Assembly (NCBI RefSeq): GCF_900104765.1
Contig: NZ_LT629737.1
Span: 1,426,001-1,490,000, forward strand
From: Gillisia sp. Hel1_33_143
GTDB lineage: Bacteria; Bacteroidota; Bacteroidia; Flavobacteriales; Flavobacteriaceae
Direction: 5' to 3'
Length of the DNA stretch: 64,000 nt
In this document: positions 25,234 through 33,970 of the stretch, in pieces
How positions within the stretch are numbered: position 1 is the first letter of the stretch
Layout: each line of letters starts with the position of its first letter
Translations under genes and position numbers: made by a program
Notes under the pieces: model-generated
Told to the model about the DNA's origin: nothing
Database searches by the model: none
Seen by the model: only the letters and a program-made list of their open reading frames with translations

Positions 25234-26295
25234 TTAATATTGGTAAACTACCGCATTGATATTCATTCCTGCTCCAACACTTGCAAGAATAATCACATCA
25301 TCTTTATGAAGTTCCTGATCTTTTATTTTTCCTTTAACTACTAAATCTAAAAGAGTTGGTACAGTAGCAACACTGCTATTTCCAAGCTCGTGAATACTCA
25401 TAGGCATCACATTTTCAGGAACCGGTAATTTGTGAAGTTTGTAGAATCTTTTTATGATAGCGTCATCCATTTTTTCATTGGCCTGATGAATAAAGATCTT
25501 CTTTACATCTTCAATAGTTTTTCCGCTCTTATCTAAGCAAGATTTCATTGCTTTTGGAACTTCCGTTAAGGCAAATTCGTAGATCTTTCTACCATTCATT
25601 TTAATATATCTGGTATTCTCATCGGCGGCCTCATTGTTAGATTTACCAAAGAAAATATGATGAGCTTCCTGATATGCAAAAGTGGCTGTTTCATGAGCTA
25701 AAAGGCCACCTTCTTTATCATTGGTAAGTTCAATTATTGCAGCACCGGCTCCATCCGAAAATATCATCGAGTCTCTATCAAATTTATCTACTACACGAGA
25801 CAAAGCCTCTGCGCCAATAACTAAACATTTTTGAGCCATTCCAGCTTTCATAAAAGCTTGGGCTTGTATAATAGACTCAATCCAGCCTGGACATCCAAAG
25901 AGCACGTCGTAGCCAACACACTTTGGATTCTTAATCTTTAGGTTATGTTTTACTCTTGTAGCGATGCTAGGTACGGTATCACTTTGTGTGCTACCAAATT
26001 TTACATCTCCGTAGTTATGAGCAACAATAATATAATCTAACGTCTCTGCATCTATCCCAGAATCTTCAATGGCCCTTTGTGCAGCTACAGTAGCCATATC
26101 AGATGTGCTAAGCTCATCTTCTAGATACCTTCTTTCTTCTATTCCTGTAATGGCTTTAAATTTTGCAATGGTAACATCGTTATCATGAGGAAACTCAGAA
26201 CCATCAATATTCAGAAATTCATGATTTAAAAAGTCTGAATTCTTTCTTTTCAAGTTTGGAATAAAACTTCCTATTCCAGTCATTTTTATGCTCAT
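25234..26295 (-). CDS. 3-oxoacyl-ACP synthase III family protein
   Basis: Thiolase-fold condensing enzyme of the KAS III branch. The catalytic triad is complete: Cys135 in LFGCPGW, His270 in IFIHQAN and Asn306 in ELGNSS. The 353 residues are slightly longer than FabH. The GCPGW context and operon with a methyltransferase and glycosyltransferase suggest a specialised role, for example starter-unit synthesis for a lipid or pigment, rather than the housekeeping FabH; this is inference. A large inverted repeat lies 31-95 nt upstream of the start. Confidence 0.88.
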   Translation of the reverse strand: MSIKMTGIGSFIPNLKRKNSDFLNHEFLNIDGSEFPHDNDVTIAKFKAITGIEERRYLEDELSTSDMATVAAQRAIEDSGIDAETLDYIIVAHNYGDVKFGSTQSDTVPSIATRVKHNLKIKNPKCVGYDVLFGCPGWIESIIQAQAFMKAGMAQKCLVIGAEALSRVVDKFDRDSMIFSDGAGAAIIELTNDKEGGLLAHETATFAYQEAHHIFFGKSNNEAADENTRYIKMNGRKIYEFALTEVPKAMKSCLDKSGKTIEDVKKIFIHQANEKMDDAIIKRFYKLHKLPVPENVMPMSIHELGNSSVATVPTLLDLVVKGKIKDQELHKDDVIILASVGAGMNINAVVYQY

Positions 26296-26325
26296 CTTCA
26301 GCTTGAAGTTTGGGATTGATTAACT

Positions 26326-26390
26326 AAATTAATAAATACAATCTTAGTATTGAATGTGAAAATTCAATATTTCTACGGATTTATTAATTT
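26326..26390. repeat. Nested inverted repeat upstream of the KAS III-like gene
   Basis: A perfect 12-bp inverted repeat (26326-26337 AAATTAATAAAT with 26379-26390) encloses a second perfect 8-bp hairpin (26348-26355 with 26362-26369, 6-nt loop). It lies 31 nt before the minus-strand start at 26295, so it would be a structured leader or an operator. It is unlike the gcvP terminator, which is separate. Confidence 0.6.
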
Positions 26391-26447
26391 GATATTTTAA
26401 GTGGATTAAAATATTGATTTGATATTTAAAACATATAAAAATTGAGA

Positions 26448-26480
26448 ATAACAAAAGGCGCAATTCACGCCTTTTGTTAT
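26448..26480 (-). terminator. Terminator of gcvP
   Basis: An approximately 13-bp perfect stem (26448-26460 with 26468-26480) around a 7-nt loop, with A/T-rich flanks that give T-rich sequence on both strands. It lies just past the gcvP stop. Confidence 0.75.
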
Positions 26481-26490
26481 TTCAAAGAAG

Positions 26491-29340
26491 CTATGCTTCC
26501 ATGTATTCTTCTATTGGGTCACAAGTACAGATCAAATTTCTATCCCCGTAAGCGTCATCTACTCTTCTAACGGTTGGCCAAAATTTATTGTCTGCAACAT
26601 ATTCTAATGGAAATGCAGCTTGCTCTCTTGTGTATGGGAATTCCCATGTGTCTGAGGTAAGCATTGCCATAGTATGTGGTGCATTCTTAAGTATATTATT
26701 TTCATCTTCTGTACTAGAATCACTAATTTCTTTTCTAATAGAGATCAACGCATCGCAAAATCTGTCTAACTCCGCTTTACTTTCACTTTCTGTAGGCTCG
26801 ATCATAAGTGTACCTGCTACAGGGAAAGAAACAGTAGGTGCATGGAAGCCATAATCCATCAATCTTTTTGCAATATCTACCACCTCAATTCCATTAGTTT
26901 TAAAAGGTCTGCAATCTATTATCATTTCATGTGCAGCTCTTCCTCTTTCTCCGGAATATAAGGTTTGATAATGTTCTTTAAGTCTGGATTTTATATAGTT
27001 AGCATTTAGAATTGCATATTCTGTAGATTGTTGTAGTCCTTTGCTTCCTAGCATAGTAATATATCCATAAGATATTAAACATACCAAAGAAGAACCCCAA
27101 GGGGCAGAAGATATAGCAGTTATAGCTTGTTCTCCACCGGTTTTTATTACCGGGTTTCCTGGTAAGAACGGAAGCAATTGTTTTGCAACACAAATTGGTC
27201 CAACTCCAGGTCCACCTCCTCCGTGAGGAATTGCAAAAGTTTTATGAAGATTTAAGTGACATACATCTGCTCCAATATTCCCAGGATTAGTTAATCCAAC
27301 CTGAGCATTCATATTGGCACCGTCCATATATACCTGTCCACCATTATCATGAATAAGTTTAGTGATCTCCTTAATAGAAGATTCAAAAACCCCATGAGTA
27401 GAAGGATAAGTTACCATTAAAGCGGCAAGATTATCTTTATGTTTGAGTGTTTTTTCTCTAAGATCGTCTAAATCTATATTTCCTTCTTTAGTAGCTTTAG
27501 TAACCACAACCTTCATTCCTGCCATAACCGCAGATGCTGGGTTCGTTCCATGAGCAGAAGATGGAATAAGACATATGTTTCTATGAGAATCTCCTCTAGA
27601 TTCGTGATAAGCTCTAATCACCATTAAACCTGCATATTCACCTTGAGCTCCAGAGTTTGGTTGAAGTGATGTGCCTGCAAAACCGGTAATTTCTGTAAGT
27701 TGATCTTCAAGGCGTTTTAATACTATTTGATAACCTTCAGCTTGCTCTATAGGAACAAATGGGTGAATATTACCCCACTTTGGATTGCTCAATGGGAGCA
27801 TTTCTGAAGCTGCATTCAGTTTCATTGTACAAGATCCAAGAGCTATCATAGAGTGGTTCAATGAAAGATCCTTGCGTTCTAACTTTTTGATATAACGCAT
27901 CAATTCTGTTTCTGAATGATAAGAATTGAAAACTTCATTTGTTAGAAAGTCTGTTTTTCTTGAAAGATCTGGAGTAATTGTGGTATCGCATCTCAATTCT
28001 GAAATTACGCTAACTTCTTTTTTCGAAACTTCAGCGAAAATTGCAGTTATGGCATTAAGATCTGCTACAGTGGTAGTTTCGTTTAAAGCAATAACCACGG
28101 TCTCAGCATCCGGATAATAGAAATTAATCTCTTTAGAATCTGCTAATTGCTGAATTTTGGCAGCATCAGCTTTAATGCTAATAGTGTCAAAATAGGTTTT
28201 GTTAAGTTGTTGGTATCCTAAGCTTTCTAATTGATGAGATAGAGTTACAGCAGAATTATGTACGGTATTAGCTATGTATTCCAATCCTTTAGGACCATGA
28301 TAAACAGCATACATTCCTGCCATTACAGCAAGTAATACCTGAGCTGTACATATATTTGATGTTGCTTTATCTCTTTTTATATGTTGCTCCCTAGTTTGAA
28401 GTGCCATACGTAATGCACGGTTACCATTGGTGTCTTTAGTAACGCCAATAATTCTTCCTGGGATGCTTCTTTTATATTCTTCTCTAGTTGCAAAATATGC
28501 AGCGTGTGGTCCTCCATATCCTAATGGAATTCCAAAGCGTTGTGTGGTTCCAACTACAACATCTACACCTAATTCTCCGGGAGCTTGCAGTTTTACTAAA
28601 CTCAAAATATCTGCAGCAACCACAGTCTTAATCTGAGCTTTCTTACAATTAGCTACAAATTCTCCATAGTTAAAAACTTCTCCAGATTTTCCTGGATATT
28701 GTAGCATAGCTCCAAAGTATTCTTCAGAAAAATCAAACGTTGTGTGATCTCCAATTACTAATTCTATACCTAACGGAGTTGCTCTGGTTTGAAGTAGAGA
28801 TATGGTTTGTGGTAATACTTCTTCTGATATAAAGTATTTAACAACTTCATTCTTCTTTTGGTCTTTCTCTCTAATAGCAAAAAGAAGCGCCATTGCCTCT
28901 GCGGCTGAAGTAGATTCATCTAATAAAGATGCATTTGCTAATTCCATTCCCGTAAGATCACTTACCATGGTCTGGAAATTTAAAAGAGCCTCAAGTCTAC
29001 CCTGAGCGATCTCTGCCTGATAAGGAGTATAGGCAGTATACCATCCCGGATTTTCAAGTATATTGCGCTGTATTACTGCAGGCAAAATAGCTTGATGATA
29101 ACCCAGACCAATATAAGTTTTAAAAACCTTGTTCTTGGCTGCAAGTTTCCCAATGTGTTCTGCGAACTCATTTTCACTTAAAGCTGATGGTAGATTTAGA
29201 GGAGATTTTAATCTAATCTCGTCTGGGATAGTCTCGTAAATTAACTGGTCTAATGAATCAACACCAACCGTAGCTAGCATCTCTTGTATATCACTTTCTT
29301 TAGGGCCAATATGTCTTAGAGCAAATGAATCTGTTCTCAT
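26491..29340 (-). CDS. gcvP: Glycine dehydrogenase (decarboxylating), P-protein
   Basis: PLP enzyme of the glycine cleavage system. It decarboxylates glycine and loads the aminomethyl group on the lipoyl H-protein. The single 949-residue chain contains both halves that are separate subunits in some bacteria. The N-terminal half has FIGLGYH-like [12 protein letters not shown] and the C-terminal half has the PLP-lysine loop [31 protein letters not shown] and [11 protein letters not shown] are family blocks. The chosen start is ATG at 29340 ([12 protein letters not shown]), the conserved N-terminus; an upstream ATG at 29361 adds seven unmatched residues and overlaps the expected transcription start. 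No gcvT or gcvH lies in the window. Confidence 0.96.
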   Translation of the reverse strand: MRTDSFALRHIGPKESDIQEMLATVGVDSLDQLIYETIPDEIRLKSPLNLPSALSENEFAEHIGKLAAKNKVFKTYIGLGYHQAILPAVIQRNILENPGWYTAYTPYQAEIAQGRLEALLNFQTMVSDLTGMELANASLLDESTSAAEAMALLFAIREKDQKKNEVVKYFISEEVLPQTISLLQTRATPLGIELVIGDHTTFDFSEEYFGAMLQYPGKSGEVFNYGEFVANCKKAQIKTVVAADILSLVKLQAPGELGVDVVVGTTQRFGIPLGYGGPHAAYFATREEYKRSIPGRIIGVTKDTNGNRALRMALQTREQHIKRDKATSNICTAQVLLAVMAGMYAVYHGPKGLEYIANTVHNSAVTLSHQLESLGYQQLNKTYFDTISIKADAAKIQQLADSKEINFYYPDAETVVIALNETTTVADLNAITAIFAEVSKKEVSVISELRCDTTITPDLSRKTDFLTNEVFNSYHSETELMRYIKKLERKDLSLNHSMIALGSCTMKLNAASEMLPLSNPKWGNIHPFVPIEQAEGYQIVLKRLEDQLTEITGFAGTSLQPNSGAQGEYAGLMVIRAYHESRGDSHRNICLIPSSAHGTNPASAVMAGMKVVVTKATKEGNIDLDDLREKTLKHKDNLAALMVTYPSTHGVFESSIKEITKLIHDNGGQVYMDGANMNAQVGLTNPGNIGADVCHLNLHKTFAIPHGGGGPGVGPICVAKQLLPFLPGNPVIKTGGEQAITAISSAPWGSSLVCLISYGYITMLGSKGLQQSTEYAILNANYIKSRLKEHYQTLYSGERGRAAHEMIIDCRPFKTNGIEVVDIAKRLMDYGFHAPTVSFPVAGTLMIEPTESESKAELDRFCDALISIRKEISDSSTEDENNILKNAPHTMAMLTSDTWEFPYTREQAAFPLEYVADNKFWPTVRRVDDAYGDRNLICTCDPIEEYMEA

Positions 29341-29365
29341 TAAAATAAAGTTGTGTTTCAAGCGG

Positions 29366-29400
29366 CAAAATTACATATTTTAAACGTAAATTTTTACAAT
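29366..29400 (-). promoter_or_regulatory. Probable gcvP promoter
   Basis: On the minus strand TAATTTTG (29373-29366) is an exact -7 element. ATTG (29400-29397) lies 23 nt upstream, at the edge of the accepted spacing. The predicted transcript would begin after the ATG at 29361, supporting the start at 29340. Confidence 0.5.
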
Positions 29401-29458
29401 TTAAGGCTTTAGACATGTTAAGATTTTTCAGGAACTTGTTATCTTTTAAAAAGGTGAT

Positions 29459-30283
29459 ATGAATGTATTAAAAATTATATTCAATTTTTATATTAATAGC
29501 AGTATTCATGTAGCTTTAGCTGTAGTTTCATTAACGGCTATTAGCACGTTGCAATTTAATGTTGAATGTAATTTTACGTTATTAAGTTTTATTTTTCTAG
29601 CAACTATCACTGGATACAATTTTGTAAAATATGCGGGGATAGCAAAACTTCATCATTTAAGCCTAGCTAAAAATCTGCGACTCATTCAGATATTTTCTTT
29701 ACTTGCCTTTATAGGACTAGTCTTTCTTGTTTTTCAATTAAATATTACAGCGTTAATAGTTTCTGCAATTTTAGGGATATTCACAATTCTTTACGCATTA
29801 CCGGTATTTGGACACCAGACTAATTTGAGAGGAGTGTCTGGAATTAAGATCTTTATTATTGCAATGGTTTGGTCTGGAGTTACAGTTTTGCTCCCAGTAT
29901 TGAACAACTATAGTATTTACAATGTGGATGTAATCCTGGGGTTCATACAAAGATTTTTTTTTGTGATTGTAATTACCTTGCCCTTTGAAATTAGAGATCT
30001 TAAGTTTGATATGGCAAGATTAGGTACTATCCCTCAAATTTATGGAATTAGAAAAACAAGAATTATAGGTTTTCTAATGCTGGGCATTTTTATTTTGTTA
30101 GAATTCCTTAAAGTTGATACTAACATTGGTAATGTAATAGGTGTGATTTTAGTTGCTGTGATGTGTAGCTATTGTTTATCAAGATCAACCATAACCCAGT
30201 CTAAATATTTCTCTTCATTTTGGGTTGAAGGCATTCCTATAATATGGCTGTTTATACTTTTAGCTCTAGGTGAGATCAATTAG
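29459..30283 (+). CDS. UbiA-like prenyltransferase superfamily membrane protein
   Basis: Integral membrane protein of 274 residues with about eight hydrophobic helices, resembling UbiA prenyltransferases in layout. The second Asp-rich site is present as LPFEIRDLKFD (Asp180 and Asp184, DxxxD), where it would bind Mg-diphosphate. The first Asp site, normally NDxxDxxxD, is replaced by GYNFVKYAG (52-60) with no Asp. It may therefore not be an active prenyltransferase, or it may bind differently. The ATG at 29459 is used. The 3' end overlaps the convergent anti-sigma-like gene by 8 nt. Confidence 0.65.
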   Translation: MNVLKIIFNFYINSSIHVALAVVSLTAISTLQFNVECNFTLLSFIFLATITGYNFVKYAGIAKLHHLSLAKNLRLIQIFSLLAFIGLVFLVFQLNITALIVSAILGIFTILYALPVFGHQTNLRGVSGIKIFIIAMVWSGVTVLLPVLNNYSIYNVDVILGFIQRFFFVIVITLPFEIRDLKFDMARLGTIPQIYGIRKTRIIGFLMLGIFILLEFLKVDTNIGNVIGVILVAVMCSYCLSRSTITQSKYFSSFWVEGIPIIWLFILLALGEIN

Positions 30284-30530
30284 AAATCTCTTTATCGATC
30301 TTTTCTTGCCACTGCTTTTTCTGCTCTTCTGTACAGGTCTTAAGATCAGATTTTTCAATTAGCTCTGTAAGCTTATGGTTTTTGGTGGTGTATTTTTTAC
30401 AAGGCCCGCAAATCGCAATATGTATTCTGATCTTTAGTTTTTCAAAAAAAGTTGCTTCATCGTATTGAGCCTTGTCACAACAATTAGTTGCTTCGGTACA
30501 GTTCACAAATAATGATCTTCTTTTACTCAT
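30276..30530 (-). CDS. Small zinc-binding putative anti-sigma factor
   Basis: An 84-residue soluble protein. It contains HIAICGPC (His37, Cys41, Cys44), the Hx3Cx2C motif of zinc-associated anti-sigma factors, with further cysteines at 11, 17, 18 and 66. There is no membrane helix. It starts 1 nt downstream of the ECF sigma factor stop, the usual position for a cognate anti-sigma factor. Redox- or metal-responsive release of the sigma factor would be the expected mechanism for the family; here that is inference from motif and neighbourhood. Confidence 0.75.
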   Translation of the reverse strand: MSKRRSLFVNCTEATNCCDKAQYDEATFFEKLKIRIHIAICGPCKKYTTKNHKLTELIEKSDLKTCTEEQKKQWQEKIDKEISN

Positions 30531-30531
30531 A

Positions 30532-31083
30532 TTAAAACCAGTTTTTTTCTAAGCACTCGGAAAGGGTTACTCGAGCTCGGTGAATTATCACCCACAAATT
30601 AGACGGAGTGATATCAAATTCATTACAAATGGTGTCTGTATCAAAACCATCTATAGTTTTCATCTTAAATATCTTAGCTTGCTTTTCTGTTAAGTTATCC
30701 ATACAACTTAATATGGCCAGACCAAGTTCTTCATTTTCCATAACATCTTCAGCAGTCTTGTCAAACCTATCTGGAGCTTGTTCCTCCAGCCAGTCTCCAT
30801 CATTTCCATCTTCAGAATAGTTGATCTTAACTTCAGCCTTTCCTTTTTTGGAATTTATTCTTCTATAATGGTCTATGATCTTTCTTTTTAAAATTGAGAT
30901 GAGCCAAGTGCGCTCTGTAGCCTCTCCTTTAAAATTTTTCATAGACTTCAGTCCGGCTAAAAATGTCTCAGAAATAAGGTCGTTAGCAACCTCTCTATCA
31001 TTTACCCTTACTATAGTGTAATTGAAGAGATAATCTGAATACTTATCTACCCATTTAGTAGCGTCTATTTTATTTGTTGACAT
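30532..31083 (-). CDS. ECF-type RNA polymerase sigma factor
   Basis: A 183-residue extracytoplasmic-function sigma factor. Region 2 spans about residues 10-80 (DYLFNYTIVRVNDREVANDLISETFLAGLKSMKNF, with the RTWLISILKRKIIDHYRR end). Region 4 spans about 120-178 (LTEKQAKIFKMKTIDGFDTDTICNEFDITPSNLWVIIHRAR helix-turn-helix). An acidic linker joins them. The small zinc-binding protein gene follows with a 1-nt gap. An imperfect long inverted repeat at 31114-31170 lies in the presumed leader and may be an autoregulatory site. Confidence 0.93.
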   Translation of the reverse strand: MSTNKIDATKWVDKYSDYLFNYTIVRVNDREVANDLISETFLAGLKSMKNFKGEATERTWLISILKRKIIDHYRRINSKKGKAEVKINYSEDGNDGDWLEEQAPDRFDKTAEDVMENEELGLAILSCMDNLTEKQAKIFKMKTIDGFDTDTICNEFDITPSNLWVIIHRARVTLSECLEKNWF

Positions 31084-31113
31084 AAGCTATTGGTATGCAT
31101 TCAAAAATAGGGA

Positions 31114-31170
31114 AAAGTATGTATGAAACCTTAAATGTGAGGGATAGATTTAAGATTTCATACATGCCTT
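31114..31170. repeat. Long imperfect inverted repeat upstream of the ECF sigma gene
   Basis: The core pairs 31119-31128 with 31156-31165 (10 bp) and 31130-31136 with 31148-31154 (7 bp), separated by one C-A mismatch and closed by an 11-nt loop. It extends outward through a G-U and a G-C pair. It lies 36-82 nt upstream of the sigma start and just after the M3 peptidase stop. It lacks the GC-rich stem and T-run of a standard terminator. Confidence 0.6.
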
Positions 31171-31174
31171 AAAT

Positions 31175-33205
31175 TTATTCTTTTAAAAGTCCAGCTCTTT
31201 TTAGAAGTGCATCTGGTCTTGGTTCTTTCCCTCTAAAACGTTTATAAAGCGTCATTGGATGCTCTGTACCTCCCTTAGAGAGTATATTTTCTTTAAATTT
31301 TAAAGCAATCTCTTTGCTAAAAATACCTTCACTCTCAAAATATTCAAAAGTATCTGCATCCAAGACCTCAGCCCATTTATAAGAATAATACCCGGCAGAA
31401 TATCCGCCCTGAAAGATGTGAGAAAATGCGGTACTCATACAATTCTCTTTTACTTCCGGATACGGTTTCGTGTCTTCAAAAGCTTTTTCTTCATGAACTT
31501 TTACATTAGAAACATTAGTTGGGTCTATACTATGCCAGCTCATATCTAATTTTCCGAAACTTATTTGGCGTATGGTAGCCATTCCTTCGTGAAAGTTTGC
31601 TGCTTTTTTGATCTTTTCTATTAATTCTAGCGGAATGATCTCTCCTGTTTTATAATGCTTTGCAAACAATTCTAAGGCTTCTTTTTGATAACACCAGTTT
31701 TCTAAAACCTGACTAGGTAGTTCTACAAAATCCCAAAACACACTAGTTCCGGAAAGGCTTGGGTATGTAGTATTTGCTAACATGCCATGTAATGCATGTC
31801 CAAATTCATGAAATAACGTAGTTACCTCGTTAAATGTTAAGAGTGAAGGAGTAGATTTTGAAGGTTTTGTAAAATTGCAAACTATGGATATGTGAGGTCT
31901 GTTGTTTACGCCGTCTTTAATTTTTTGAGAACGATAAACCGTCATCCATGCCCCATCACGCTTCCCTGGTCTAGGGTGAAAGTCTGCGTAAAAAAGGGCT
32001 ATAATTTTTCCTGCAGTATCTGTAACGTTGTAGGTTTTAACATCTTCATGATATTTATCTACATTTTGAATTTCTTCAAAATTAAGATCGTAAAGTTTAT
32101 TTGCAACCTGAAAAACTCCAGAGATCACATTTTCCAGCTGAAAATAAGGTTTTAGTTTTTCATCATCCAGATCAAACTTCTTTTGCTTCAGCTTTTCTCC
32201 ATAATAAGCAGCATCCCATTTTTCCAACGTAGAAATACCATCAAGTTCTTTTGCATATGTAGCTAACTCTTCAAATTCGGCTATAGCTGCAGGTTTAGAT
32301 TTGGCTAAAAGTTCTTCTAGAAAATCTTTAACTTTTTCAGGAGTTTCTGCCATTCTTTCTTCAAGAACAAAATCTGCATGCGTTTTATACCCTAGAAGAT
32401 TGGCTCTCTCAAATCTATAATTTGCAATGTCCAGCACATTTTGTTGATTATCCAGATCATCATTATGGAAACCTTTAGCGCCAAAAGCCAAGGCCATCTT
32501 TTTTCTAAGTATTCTGTTGGCAGAATATTTCATAAAGGGAATGTAGCTTGGATATTCCAAGGTAAAAATCCATCCCTCTTTTTGTTTGGCTTCAGCGGTT
32601 TCTTTAGCTTCTTCCTTAACAGCATTTGGCAGTCCTTCCAGATCTTTTTCATCTGTAATTAATAACTCAAATCTATTGGTTTCTGCTAGCACGTTTTCTC
32701 CAAATTTTAAGCTCAATGAAGAAAGCTGTTTGTCAATTTCTCGCAATCTTTTCTTTTTATCTTCAGATAGATTTGCGCCATTTCTTGTAAATGCTTTATA
32801 TTTTTGATCTAACAGCATTTCCTGCTCCGTAGAAAGTTCTAGCTCCTCCTTTTTATCATAAACAGCTTTTACACGCTTAAAAAGCTCCTTATTTAGAATA
32901 ATGTCATTTTTAAAATCAGATAATAGAGGAGAGACCTCTTGTGCTATTTTCTGAATCTCATCATTGGTTTCTGCTGAATTTAGATTAAAGAATATGCTGG
33001 TAACAAGATCTAAATGCTCTCCAGAAAATTCTAATGCTTCTATAGTATTTGTAAAATTTGGATGGTCTTTTTGAGATGTGATGGCCTCAATTTCTGACTT
33101 TGCCTCTTGTATGCCTTGTAAAATTGCAGGTTTAAAATGCTCGTTCTTAATCTGTGAAAAAGGAGCTTTATCGAATTTAGGTAAGAGTGGATTTTCTGTA
33201 TTCAT
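31175..33205 (-). CDS. M3 family metallopeptidase (oligopeptidase A / Dcp-like)
   Basis: Zinc oligopeptidase of the thimet/Dcp family. The zinc motif is FHEFGHALHGML, with the third ligand Glu about 25 residues later in the VFWDFVELPSQVLENW block. HPRPGKRDGAWMT and the C-terminal GGYSAGYYSYKWAEVLDADTFEYF are diagnostic of the peptidyl-dipeptidase Dcp/oligopeptidase A group. The 676 residues have no signal peptide, so it acts in the cytoplasm, degrading peptides. It forms a single-gene unit. Confidence 0.93.
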   Translation of the reverse strand: MNTENPLLPKFDKAPFSQIKNEHFKPAILQGIQEAKSEIEAITSQKDHPNFTNTIEALEFSGEHLDLVTSIFFNLNSAETNDEIQKIAQEVSPLLSDFKNDIILNKELFKRVKAVYDKKEELELSTEQEMLLDQKYKAFTRNGANLSEDKKKRLREIDKQLSSLSLKFGENVLAETNRFELLITDEKDLEGLPNAVKEEAKETAEAKQKEGWIFTLEYPSYIPFMKYSANRILRKKMALAFGAKGFHNDDLDNQQNVLDIANYRFERANLLGYKTHADFVLEERMAETPEKVKDFLEELLAKSKPAAIAEFEELATYAKELDGISTLEKWDAAYYGEKLKQKKFDLDDEKLKPYFQLENVISGVFQVANKLYDLNFEEIQNVDKYHEDVKTYNVTDTAGKIIALFYADFHPRPGKRDGAWMTVYRSQKIKDGVNNRPHISIVCNFTKPSKSTPSLLTFNEVTTLFHEFGHALHGMLANTTYPSLSGTSVFWDFVELPSQVLENWCYQKEALELFAKHYKTGEIIPLELIEKIKKAANFHEGMATIRQISFGKLDMSWHSIDPTNVSNVKVHEEKAFEDTKPYPEVKENCMSTAFSHIFQGGYSAGYYSYKWAEVLDADTFEYFESEGIFSKEIALKFKENILSKGGTEHPMTLYKRFRGKEPRPDALLKRAGLLKE

Positions 33206-33418
33206 ATGCTATATTGATTAATGGGATAGGATTTTGAGCCTATTCGTTGATTATTTAGATATAATTAACGATACTTTTCAATTAAATCCCTTAAATTTCA
33301 GTTTGAAAAAATAAAACACTTTATTTGCTAAGATTTTGGTAGTCGCTATATAGTTTAGATTAATATATTTAGAATGGTTAATAAATGATATTTTTGAGCG
33401 AAAAGTACTACTGTAAAG
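33206..33418. other. Intergenic region upstream of the M3 peptidase gene
   Basis: About 210 nt, very AT-rich, with no credible gene. TATTTTTG at 33389-33396 (plus strand) matches a -7 element but leads straight into the purE hairpin; no product is expected. Confidence 0.4.
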
Positions 33419-33442
33419 GCCACGTTCTGCGTGGCTTTTTTT
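33415..33442 (-). terminator. Hairpin after purE, probably its terminator
   Basis: A 6-bp GC-rich stem (33419-33424 with 33430-33435, 5-nt loop), extended by a G-U and three A-T pairs, abuts the purE stop. The T-run is stronger on the plus strand (33436-33442), while the minus strand has only CCTTT. It may work in both directions. Confidence 0.6.
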
Positions 33443-33926
33443 AGTTGTTTATATTCTTAGCTCCATCAAGAACCTTCTGTTTTAATCCTTCTTTATAAAA
33501 AATAATTTTATCCTGAACACATTTGTCTGAAGCACCAATAATCTGTGCTGCTAGAATTCCTGCATTTTTTGCGCCATTTAAAGCTACTGTTGCTACAGGA
33601 ACTCCACCGGGCATCTGCAAAATAGATAAAATAGAATCCCATCCATCTATAGAGTTGCTAGATTTTACAGGTACTCCAATAACGGGAAGAGGAGACATAG
33701 ATGCAACCATTCCAGGTAAGTGTGCCGCGCCACCAGCTCCGGCAATAATTACTTTTATGCCACGAGTGTGTGCATTCTTACTAAAATCAAAAAGTTTTTC
33801 GGGTGTTCTATGAGCAGAAACAATATCTACTTCTACTTCCAGATCAAATCCTTTTAAAATATCTATAGCTTCCTGCATTACCGGCATATCGCTGGTACTA
33901 CCCATAATAATTGCAACTTTACTCAT
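33441..33926 (-). CDS. purE: 5-(carboxyamino)imidazole ribonucleotide mutase
   Basis: Class I PurE: it moves the carboxyl group of N5-CAIR to give CAIR in de novo purine synthesis. IMGSTSDMPVMQEA is the N-terminal signature. SAHRTPEKLFDF, AGAGGAAHLPGMVAS and PVIGVPVKSSNSIDGWDSILSILQMPGGVPVATVA contain the substrate-binding loops and catalytic His. The 161-residue length is normal. purK lies 44 nt upstream on the same strand; the two enzymes act in succession. Confidence 0.97.
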   Translation of the reverse strand: MSKVAIIMGSTSDMPVMQEAIDILKGFDLEVEVDIVSAHRTPEKLFDFSKNAHTRGIKVIIAGAGGAAHLPGMVASMSPLPVIGVPVKSSNSIDGWDSILSILQMPGGVPVATVALNGAKNAGILAAQIIGASDKCVQDKIIFYKEGLKQKVLDGAKNINN

Positions 33927-33970
33927 TTTCTATATTTAATAGTCCTACAACTGTTATGAACTAATTTAAA

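Noticed and set aside
33389-33442. A promoter-like TATTTTTG followed by a hairpin with seven T on the plus strand, suggesting a small RNA
   Set aside because: The transcript would be only about 40 nt, no -33 box fits well, and the hairpin abuts the purE stop, so it is more simply purE's terminator.
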